Shown here one piece after another: positions 35,442-41,431 of a DNA stretch of 41,431 nt (positions are counted from its first letter, which is position 1; every line of letters begins with the position of its first letter). The notes below the pieces were generated by a model. The model ran no database searches. It was not told the DNA's origin and worked only from the letters and a program-made list of their open reading frames with translations. The position numbers and the translations under genes were made by a program. This DNA comes from Isosphaera sp. GTDB lineage: Bacteria > Planctomycetota > Planctomycetia > Gemmatales > Gemmataceae. The DNA lies in assembly GCA_013822345.1 (NCBI GenBank), contig PNKH01000073.1, positions 1-41,431 on the forward strand, in the 5' to 3' direction.

Positions 35442-36026
35442 GTGCCCAAGCCCCCGCCGGACTCCGTCCACCCGCTGACCCGGGCCGAGTGGCGGGCGTG
35501 GCTGGAGGCGAATCACACCCGGGCCGCCGGCGTCTGGCTCGTCACCTTCAAGAAGGCGACCGGCAAGCCGCGGGTCGAGTACGGCGAGGCGGTCGAGGAG
35601 GCGCTGTGCTTCGGGTGGGTGGACAGCAAGCCGAACAAGCTCGACGCCGAGCGGTCGCTGCTGTGGTTCGCCCCGCGGAAGCCCGGCACCGGGTGGTCGA
35701 AGCCGAACAAGGAGCGGGTCGAGCGGATGCTCGCGGCCGGGCTGATGGCACCCGCCGGGCTGGCGAAGGTCGAGGCGGCGAAGGCGGACGGGTCGTGGGC
35801 GAAGCTCGACGCGGTCGAGCAGCTGGAGGTGCCGGCGGACCTGGCGGCGGCGTTCCGGAAGCACCCGGGGTCGGCGGCGAACTTCGCGGCGTTCCCGCGG
35901 TCGGCGAAGCGCGGCATCCTGGAGTGGGTGCTGCAGGCGAAGCGGCCGGAGACGCGGGCGAAGCGCGTCGAGGAGACGGCCCGCCTCGCGGCCGAGAACA
36001 AGCGGGCGAACCAGTGGCGGCCGTGA
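35442..36026 (+). CDS. YdeI/OmpD-associated family protein
   Basis: A 194-residue protein of the YdeI/OmpD-associated (bacteriocin-protection) family. It shows the family pattern: an N-terminal EWRAWLEANHTRAAGVWLVTFKK region, VEYGEAVEEALCFGWVDSKPNK in the middle, WFAPRKPGTGWSKPNKERVERM, and a C-terminal basic helical block KRVEETARLAAENKRA. It is cytosolic with no signal peptide. The molecular role is unknown and links to antimicrobial peptide tolerance come from other species. GTG 35442 has GGAGA seven bases before it. Downstream is a perfect 26-bp inverted repeat. Confidence 0.92.
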   Translation: MPKPPPDSVHPLTRAEWRAWLEANHTRAAGVWLVTFKKATGKPRVEYGEAVEEALCFGWVDSKPNKLDAERSLLWFAPRKPGTGWSKPNKERVERMLAAGLMAPAGLAKVEAAKADGSWAKLDAVEQLEVPADLAAAFRKHPGSAANFAAFPRSAKRGILEWVLQAKRPETRAKRVEETARLAAENKRANQWRP

Positions 36027-36039
36027 CGGGCGGTCCTCT

Positions 36040-36099
36040 GGGAGGGCGAGGCTCCTGCCGAGCCGCGTCGCTCCGGCTCGGCAGGAGCCTCGCCCTCCC
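36040..36099. repeat. Perfect 26-bp inverted repeat between convergent genes
   Basis: Arms 36040-36065 and 36074-36099 are exact complements around an 8-base loop. It lies between the YdeI-like gene and the DUF1501 gene, 14 bp and 25 bp from their stops. Both its position and symmetry suit a bidirectional terminator. Its core GGCTCCTGCCGAGCC belongs to a family different from the other repeats here. Confidence 0.85.
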
Positions 36100-36123
36100 G
36101 GACTCTGCGGCGGCGAACCCGCC

Positions 36124-37518
36124 TCACCCGCCGAGGCCGCGGATCGGGGCGTAGTCCGCCAGCTGCATCACCTCCCGGCTCGCCCCGCGGGTCACCCGCA
36201 GCTTGCCGGTGTCGAACAGGGTGTGCATCACGGTGCCGATCAGGTTCGGGATCCGGACCGGCTCGTCCGCCGCGTCCCCGCCGTTCGCCGTCGACTTGCC
36301 AATCACGACCCCCCGCGGCAAACCGCCGCCGGCCAACAGCAGCGGCCCGAGGTTCCCCCAGTGGTCCCGGCCGCCCTTGCCGTTGATCTTCGGCGTCCGC
36401 CCCATCTCCCCGCACGCCACCAGCAGCACCTTGTCCTCCAGCCCGCGGTCGCGCAGGTCGTCGAGGAACACGCTCACCGCGTGGTCGAGCGGGGGGGCCA
36501 TGTACCCCATCCCCTCCGTCATGTGGGCGTTGTTGTTGTCCGCGTGCATGTCCCACACGAAGTTCGTCGTGACCGTGACGAACCCGGCCCCGCGCTCGAC
36601 GCACCGGCGGGCCAGCAGCAGCAGCTTCCCGAGCGTGTTCGCGTTGTCCGTGTAGTGCTTCCAGTTGTTCCACTTCTTGCTGATCTTCCCCACGTCGTAC
36701 AGCTTCGCCGTGTCGTACTTCTCGACCGTCCGCACGTCCTCCTTCGCCAGGTCGAACGCCTCCCCGACCCCGCCGAGCAGGATCGAGAACGCCTTCTGCC
36801 GCGACGCCTCCATCGCGGCGCCTTCCGCCTCCATCCCACGCTTCAGCTCGTCGAACCCGTTCAGGAGCGCCCGCCGGTCGTCGAGCCGGTCGGGCGGCAG
36901 GTTCAGCTTCATGTCGCGCTTCAGCGACCCGTTCCCGTCCGGCTGGAACGGGGCGGCGTCGGCCGCGAACGGGCCGTGCGACACGAACTTCCCGAACCCG
37001 CCCTGCTCCGGCCCGGCCGCCGGGTCCACCGCCCGCGGGAACAGCACCAGGTTCGTCGGCATCCCGTCCGGGGTGCTGCCGCCGGCGACCGACGCGTACG
37101 CCGACCCCAGGTTCGCCCCGTGCGAGTCCTTGCCGACGATCGTCTTAATGTCGTGGTTCGCGTCTCCGGGGACGAACGACCGGACCACGCACAGCCGGTC
37201 GGCCCGCGCCGCGAGCTTCGGGAACGTGCTCCCGAAGGTGATGCCGGGCAGTTTGGTGGGGATCTCGCCGGTCGCGGACCGGACCTCCGCCGGGGCGGTC
37301 ATCTTCGGGTCGAACGTCTCGAACTGACTCGGCCCGCCGTGCAGGAACAGGAAGACGACGGCCTTGTCGGTGACCGGCTTGCCGGCCTCCGACAGCGGGA
37401 CGCCGGCCCGCCCGGCGGTCGGGAACAGCGAGGCGAGCGACAGCCCGCCGAGGCCGAGGCCGCCGACGCGGAAGAAGTCGCGTCGGCCGAGGCGGGTGGG
37501 CTGGGTGAGCGAGATCAT
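36124..37518 (-). CDS. DUF1501 protein, Tat-exported
   Basis: A 464-residue protein. The N-terminus has a twin-arginine signal, RLGRRDFFRVGGLGLGG. The mature part matches DUF1501, a relative of alkaline phosphatase-type enzymes: FLFLHGGPSQFETFDPK, then GAGFVTVTTNFVWDMHADNN, VLLVACGEMGRTPKING and GRDHWGNLGPLLLAGGG. The metal-ligand-like His and Asp residues of these motifs are present. Most planctomycete copies are next to DUF1549/DUF1553 genes or c-type cytochromes; here the upstream partner is a pair of WD40 proteins. The substrate is unknown. Confidence 0.95.
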   Translation of the reverse strand: MISLTQPTRLGRRDFFRVGGLGLGGLSLASLFPTAGRAGVPLSEAGKPVTDKAVVFLFLHGGPSQFETFDPKMTAPAEVRSATGEIPTKLPGITFGSTFPKLAARADRLCVVRSFVPGDANHDIKTIVGKDSHGANLGSAYASVAGGSTPDGMPTNLVLFPRAVDPAAGPEQGGFGKFVSHGPFAADAAPFQPDGNGSLKRDMKLNLPPDRLDDRRALLNGFDELKRGMEAEGAAMEASRQKAFSILLGGVGEAFDLAKEDVRTVEKYDTAKLYDVGKISKKWNNWKHYTDNANTLGKLLLLARRCVERGAGFVTVTTNFVWDMHADNNNAHMTEGMGYMAPPLDHAVSVFLDDLRDRGLEDKVLLVACGEMGRTPKINGKGGRDHWGNLGPLLLAGGGLPRGVVIGKSTANGGDAADEPVRIPNLIGTVMHTLFDTGKLRVTRGASREVMQLADYAPIRGLGG

Positions 37519-37563
37519 CGACGGTCTCTCGGGTGGGAATTGGCCGTGAGGCGGTGGGGTGGG

Positions 37564-38613
37564 TTACTTCTTGGGCAGGTCGATCGTCCAGAGTTCGACG
37601 GTCCCGTCGGCCGTGTTCCCGACCGCGAGCGTCTTGCCGTCCGGGGAGAAGGCCAGGCAACTGACCTCCTTGATGCCCGCGACGAACGACGCGACCGTCT
37701 CGGGCTTGTCGGCGATCCGGAGCACGGTGAACGAGGTCACTTCCCCGACTCTGGGGTGGTTCGTGTACGCCAGCAGGTCGTTCGGCCCCGGCGCGGCGAG
37801 GCCGGCCCGATTGTACGGCATGACCTCCCGCGGCGGCCCTTCCACGATCTGGCTCCCCGGCACCTTCCAGCACAGCACCGGCGCGCTCGCGGCCGAGCCG
37901 GACGTGCAGAACCACCTCCCGTCCGGGGAGAACTCGAGGCGGTTCGCGCCGCCGGTGTCGCCGAGGCCGCGGTAATCCCCGATGCCGTAGAACCCCACGG
38001 ACCTGCCGCCGACGGCCACCATGGCGCTCTCCTCGTCCGGGATCGCGCAGATCACCGCGACGGTCGCGTCCGGGTAGGCATGGGCGAAGACCGTCTTGGT
38101 CTCCTTGGACTCGGGGTCGTAGTACGCCAACTCCCACCGGTAGTTGATGATCGGCTGACCCGTGGTGGTGCTCACCATCCCGGTGGGTTGTTTCGTCCCC
38201 GAGGCGAAGTAGAACCGCTTGCCGTTTCCGCTGACGGTGCCGTGATACCCGAGTTCCTTCTCCTTCAGCTCCTTGAACGCGACGGCCGGCTTGTCCGGCT
38301 TCGCCGCGTCCCACACGACGAACCCGGTCTTGGCGACCGCGGACAGCAGCTTGCCGTTCGCCGAGAACGCCACGTGGGTGATCTTCTCCCCCTTGTGCTC
38401 GTCCAGCTTGGCCAGCTCCTTGCCGGTCTTCGCGTCCCAGACCCGGACGACGCCGTTCCCGGCCCCGGTGGCGAGGAGGTCGCCCTTGCGGCTGAAGGCG
38501 ACGGCCGTGGCCGCCCCGCGGTGGCCGTCGAGCTTCGCCCGCACCTCCGGCTTCTTGTCCTCGGCCGCGGCCGGGGCGGCGACCAGCAGGGCGGCGAGTG
38601 TGAGCGAGCGCAT
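37564..38613 (-). CDS. Exported WD40-repeat protein (tandem copy 2)
   Basis: A 349-residue protein with a signal peptide (LTLAALLVAAPAAAE) and a WD40 propeller. Repeats of the GHRGAATAVAFSRKGDLLATG and NGVVRVWDAKTGKELAKLDEHK kind are clear at the N-terminal end, and the C-terminal CLAFSPDGKTLAVGNTADGTVELW closes the ring. It is probably periplasmic and acts as a binding scaffold. It is a close relative of the next upstream gene (38647-39681), and the two look like a recent tandem duplication. The GTG at 38622 is an alternative start. It ends 45 bp before the DUF1501 start. Confidence 0.92.
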   Translation of the reverse strand: MRSLTLAALLVAAPAAAEDKKPEVRAKLDGHRGAATAVAFSRKGDLLATGAGNGVVRVWDAKTGKELAKLDEHKGEKITHVAFSANGKLLSAVAKTGFVVWDAAKPDKPAVAFKELKEKELGYHGTVSGNGKRFYFASGTKQPTGMVSTTTGQPIINYRWELAYYDPESKETKTVFAHAYPDATVAVICAIPDEESAMVAVGGRSVGFYGIGDYRGLGDTGGANRLEFSPDGRWFCTSGSAASAPVLCWKVPGSQIVEGPPREVMPYNRAGLAAPGPNDLLAYTNHPRVGEVTSFTVLRIADKPETVASFVAGIKEVSCLAFSPDGKTLAVGNTADGTVELWTIDLPKK

Positions 38614-38646
38614 GGCGGGCACCGGGAGGGGGAAGGGGGTTCGCCG

Positions 38647-39681
38647 CTACTTCGCCGCGATCGTCCAGAGTTCGACGACGCCCTCGGCCTCGTTCCCGAC
38701 CGCGAGCGTCTTCCCGTCCGGGGAGAAGGCCAGGCAACTCGGCGTCTCGATCCCGGTCGCGAACTCCGCGAGCGTCTCGGGATCCTTGTCGGGGTTGAGT
38801 TTGATGACGACGACCGTACTCGGCTTCGCGGGCGGCGGGTAGGCCAGCACGTCGCCGGGACCGGGGGCGGCGATCGACCCACCCTTCGTGGAGATCGTGG
38901 GGCCTCCGTAGGGGATGGCGTGACTGCCCGGCACCCTCCAGACGCCGCCGTTGGCGTACAGCCACCTCCCGTCGGGCGAGAAGGCCGGGACGGAAGCCCA
39001 CCGATCGTCCTTGGTAACGTCCCCGAAGACTTCACCCTGCACGGCGGCCCCGTGCCGCCGGAGGGAGTACTTCCGGGCACGGTCCGCGTCGACCTCGGTG
39101 TGGGACTCCCAGGTCACCAGCATGTCGCTGTCTTCGTCGGGAATGGCCGCGAGCGCGTGGTATCTCCAGTAGTAGTACGGTTCGCTCTTCGTTGTGGTTT
39201 TCGCCTCGGGGTCGTGGTACCGCAACTGCTCCCACTCGAGCGGCTTGCCGTCGGCCTTCGCGAAGTTGAAGGCGAAGTAGAACCGCTTGCCGTTGCCGCT
39301 GACCGTCCCGATGCAGGCGTCGGCCTTGGGGTTCGACTCCTTGAACGCCACCGCCGGCTTCGCCGGGGTCGCCACGTCCCAGACGACGAAGTCGGTCTTC
39401 GCGGCCGCGGAGAGCAGCTTGCCGTCGCCGGAGAACGCGACCGACGTGACCCGGTTCGCCCGGTGGTCGTTCGTCTTGGCGAGGAGCTTGCCGGTCTTCG
39501 CGTCCCAGACCCGGACCATCCCGTTCCCGCTCCCGGTCGCGATCAGGTCGCCCTTGACGCTGAACGCGACGGCCGTCACCCCGCCGCGGTGCCCCTCCAG
39601 CTTCGCCCGGATGTCCGGCTTCTTGTCCTCCGCCGCGGCCGGGGCGGCGATCAGCAGGGCGGCGAGCGAGAGGCGACGCAC
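38647..39681 (-). CDS. Exported WD40-repeat protein (tandem copy 1)
   Basis: A 344-residue protein starting at GTG 39681 with a signal peptide (RRLSLAALLIAAPAAAE). It shares the order and much of the sequence of its neighbour: EDKKPDIRAKLEGHRGGVTA, MVRVWDAKTGKLLAK, SGNGKRFYFA and the closing CLAFSPDGKTLAVGNEAEGVVELWT. The central blades differ most, with a GESHTEV-type aromatic block in this copy. The function is taken as a periplasmic propeller scaffold. A palindromic repeat lies in the gap upstream of it. Confidence 0.9.
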   Translation of the reverse strand: MRRLSLAALLIAAPAAAEDKKPDIRAKLEGHRGGVTAVAFSVKGDLIATGSGNGMVRVWDAKTGKLLAKTNDHRANRVTSVAFSGDGKLLSAAAKTDFVVWDVATPAKPAVAFKESNPKADACIGTVSGNGKRFYFAFNFAKADGKPLEWEQLRYHDPEAKTTTKSEPYYYWRYHALAAIPDEDSDMLVTWESHTEVDADRARKYSLRRHGAAVQGEVFGDVTKDDRWASVPAFSPDGRWLYANGGVWRVPGSHAIPYGGPTISTKGGSIAAPGPGDVLAYPPPAKPSTVVVIKLNPDKDPETLAEFATGIETPSCLAFSPDGKTLAVGNEAEGVVELWTIAAK

Positions 39682-39773
39682 GGCAGACTCCCGGGCGGGG
39701 GATCGGGGACCGCGACCGCCGCAATCATCGGCCATCCGTCAGCGGTTTGCAAGGGGCCGTCCGTGTCCACCTC

Positions 39774-39887
39774 AAGAATGGCCCGCAGATGACGCAGACT
39801 TCGGCGCAGATGAAACCCGATCAGAACCAGTCTTGTCTGATCCTGGCTTCGTCTGCGTCTTCTCTGCGTCATCTGCGGGCCATTCTT
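39774..39887. repeat. AT-richer palindromic element between DUF1501 and WD40 genes
   Basis: Perfect 25-bp arms at 39774-39798 and 39863-39887, with a second hairpin (GATCAGA / TCTGATC) nested in the middle, so the element folds as a long cruciform. It contains the core CTGCGTCATCTGCGG and is lower in GC than its surroundings. It begins one base after the DUF1501 stop codon on the minus strand, where it could terminate that transcript. Confidence 0.85.
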
Positions 39888-39888
39888 T

Positions 39889-41298
39889 TCACTTCAGGAT
39901 CCCGCGGATCGGTCGCCCGCCGTGGGAGATGTGGGTAGGTCGGCCGGTGTGGTCGGGCACCGTCGCTTCCGGGTCCACCCCGACCAGGTGATACACGGTC
40001 GAGACCAGGTCACCGGCCGACACCGGGTGGTCGGTCGGGTACGCGGCGATCTTGTCGGTGGTGCCGTGGACGACGCCCGGCCTTGTCCCGCCGCCGGCGA
40101 ACAGGCAGAACCCGCACGCCGGCCAGTGGTCGCGGCCGGCCCGGGCGTTCACCTTCGGCGTCCGCCCCATGTCCCCGGTCACCACCACCAGCGTCTCGGC
40201 CAGCAGGCCGCGGTCGCCGAGGTCGTCGAGCAGGGCCGACAGCGCCCGGTCGAGGAACGGCAGGAGCAGCCCCTTCAGCATGTTGAAGTTGTTGTCGTGC
40301 GTGTCCCAGTGGCCGTTCGGCTTCGCCTCGGTGTGGATCGTGACGAACGTCACCCCCGCCTCGACCAGCCGGCGGGCGAGCAGCACGCTCTGGCCGAACA
40401 GGTCGGCGCCGTACCGGTCGCGGAGCTTCGCCGGCTCGCGGGCCAGGTCGAACGCCGACTTCGCCTTCGGGGACAGCAGCAGGTCGAACGCGGCGTCGCG
40501 CCGGGTGGCGTGGTGGCGGGTGTCGAAGTGGGCGGCGTGGGTGTCGAGCTGCTGCACCAGGGTGCGGCGGTCGTTCAGGGCGTCGAGGGTGAGGTCGCCG
40601 CCGACCTTCGGCAGCCGCGGCTCGCCGACCAGCGGGACGTTCGGGTTGTAGAAGTCCTTGCTGACGCTGGTGTCCGCGCCGTTGTGGGCGTCGGCGGTGC
40701 TGAACACCGGGTCCCACTTCGGGCCGAGGTACCCGCCGTACGGGCCGGCCCGCCGCAGCCCCTGGGTGTACCCGGGGTACGCCGGCAGCATGACGTAGCC
40801 GGGCAGGTCGGTGCCGCGGCCGACGCCGAGGTACTGGCAGACGCTCGGGACGCTCGGGTGGTTGGTCGGCTTCGCGTGGTAGTCGGTCTGGTCGTGCCCG
40901 CCGTCGAACCCGGTCATCACCCCGTACGGGTTGTGCGAGTTGTACTTGTGGGTGACCGACCGCACGACGGCGAGCCGGTCGAGGCGGGCGGCGAGCTTCG
41001 GCAGGTGCTCGCAGACGCGGACGCCGGGGAGCCGGGTCGGGACGGTGGCGAACTCGCCGCGGATCTCGGGCGGGGCGTCCGGCTTGGGGTCGAACGTGTC
41101 GATGTGGCTCGGCCCGCCGAACAGGTCGAGCAGGATGACGGCCTTGGCCGTCTTCCCCTGGACCGCGGCCGTCCCGGCCGCCCGCGAAGAAGCGGCCGGG
41201 ACGGCCGCGGTCCAGGGGAGGAGCATCCCGGCCCGGAGGAGGTCGCGGCGGGTGACGCCGTCGGCGGCGGCGGACGGGTGTCCGAGGACCCGGAGCAT
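39889..41298 (-). CDS. DUF1501 protein with a repeat-encoded Tat signal peptide
   Basis: A 469-residue DUF1501 protein. The twin-arginine motif TRRDLLRAG lies at residues 16-24. The stretch that follows, residues 27-48 (LPWTAAVPAASSRAAGTAA...), is encoded by a perfect inverted repeat and would form the hydrophobic and cleavage parts of the signal. The catalytic region is conserved: LLDLFGGPSHIDTFDPK, GVTFVTIHTEAKPNGHWD, TLVVVTGDMGRTPKVNA and GRDHWPACGFCLFAGGG. It is the first gene of the DUF1501 / WD40 / WD40 / DUF1501 block. Its promoter is probably in the last 130 bases of the window. If the repeat is a recent insertion, the ancestral signal peptide was shorter. Confidence 0.94.
   Translation of the reverse strand: MLRVLGHPSAAADGVTRRDLLRAGMLLPWTAAVPAASSRAAGTAAVQGKTAKAVILLDLFGGPSHIDTFDPKPDAPPEIRGEFATVPTRLPGVRVCEHLPKLAARLDRLAVVRSVTHKYNSHNPYGVMTGFDGGHDQTDYHAKPTNHPSVPSVCQYLGVGRGTDLPGYVMLPAYPGYTQGLRRAGPYGGYLGPKWDPVFSTADAHNGADTSVSKDFYNPNVPLVGEPRLPKVGGDLTLDALNDRRTLVQQLDTHAAHFDTRHHATRRDAAFDLLLSPKAKSAFDLAREPAKLRDRYGADLFGQSVLLARRLVEAGVTFVTIHTEAKPNGHWDTHDNNFNMLKGLLLPFLDRALSALLDDLGDRGLLAETLVVVTGDMGRTPKVNARAGRDHWPACGFCLFAGGGTRPGVVHGTTDKIAAYPTDHPVSAGDLVSTVYHLVGVDPEATVPDHTGRPTHISHGGRPIRGILK
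41155..41218. repeat. Perfect 26-bp inverted repeat inside a Tat signal peptide
   Basis: Arms 41155-41180 and 41193-41218 are exact complements around a 12-base loop. The arm core matches the repeats at 7754-7823 and 24868-24985. It is in frame within the DUF1501 gene and encodes residues 27-48 of its signal peptide. Confidence 0.9.
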
Positions 41299-41431
41299 GG
41301 GAGGGGTATCCGGGATGGCGGGCGGCAGGCGGGACGGCCGGCAGGTGAGAAGAGATTACCCGACGGCCCGGCGACCATCAAGGAGAAACCTGGGCTACAG
41401 GCGAGCCGGGAGCGTGAGCGACCGGAGGACG
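41299..41431. other. Upstream region of the last DUF1501 gene
   Basis: No gene is visible. The sequence is likely to hold the promoter of the minus-strand DUF1501 gene. The last 40 bases (GAGCCGGGAGCGTGAGCGAC...) resemble a short repeated motif I associate with Gemmata genomes, but the window ends before it can be judged. Confidence 0.35.

Noticed and set aside
36223-39792. A 1189-residue open frame on the plus strand
   Set aside because: It is antisense to the DUF1501 and WD40 genes and has Arg/Val-rich shadow composition.

Overview
The window is very GC-rich and almost fully coding. Its gene content points to a planctomycete of the Gemmataceae (Gemmata and relatives): DUF1559 prepilin-like proteins, two Tat-exported DUF1501 proteins, a PVC-type CxxCH cytochrome/dehydrogenase, a sulfatase, several membrane Ser/Thr kinases with sensor domains, and a member of the expanded Gemmata family ending in a CRGPGPH...GCWVVD motif. 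The family assignment is inference from protein content; no rRNA or phylogenetic marker is present.

Layout. 1-310 is a palindromic repeat cluster. 311-5329 (minus) holds the CxxCH protein and a Ser/Thr kinase; 5507-6829 (plus) is an unknown protein divergent from that kinase. 6879-11413 (minus) runs as TPR/HEAT/zinc-finger protein, alpha/beta hydrolase, nitrilase-type hydrolase and DUF1559 protein. 11701-18984 (minus) has a kinase with an LRR-like ectodomain, a ThiS-ThiG fusion, a Uma2 protein and a WD40 kinase. 19118-24865 (plus) has a thioesterase, a MaoC hydratase, an unknown protein, a frameshifted PemK/MazF-like gene, a PfkB kinase, ThpR, tRNA-Arg(TCT), a hexapeptide acetyltransferase, a small conserved protein and a DNA methyltransferase. 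24986-28387 (minus) is a heavy-metal-type P-type ATPase fused to an HflK-like SPFH domain. 28501-35167 has three small exported or lipoprotein genes, a sulfatase, two membrane proteins, the Gemmata-family protein and a DUF72 protein. 35442-36026 (plus) is a YdeI-like protein. 36124-41298 (minus) is a DUF1501 / WD40 / WD40 / DUF1501 block.

The most striking pattern is a set of palindromic, MITE- or REP-like repeats. At least eight long inverted repeats of several sequence families were found by reading both strands. Several lie at gene ends, where they could act as terminators. Others lie inside genes: one inserts 54 in-frame codons into the catalytic domain of the P-type ATPase, one encodes most of a Tat signal peptide, one lengthens a prepilin leader, and one supplies the N-terminus of a membrane protein. 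A 183-bp copy sits in a divergent promoter region. No transposase is present, so any mobilisation would be in trans.

The other candidates for follow-up are the ATPase-SPFH fusion, the ThiS-ThiG fusion whose ThiS Gly-Gly is internal, the PemK-like gene broken by an apparent one-base deletion, and the TPR-HEAT protein with a DnaJ-like cysteine-rich tail. Start sites were chosen from ribosome-binding sites and homology expectations and are predictions.
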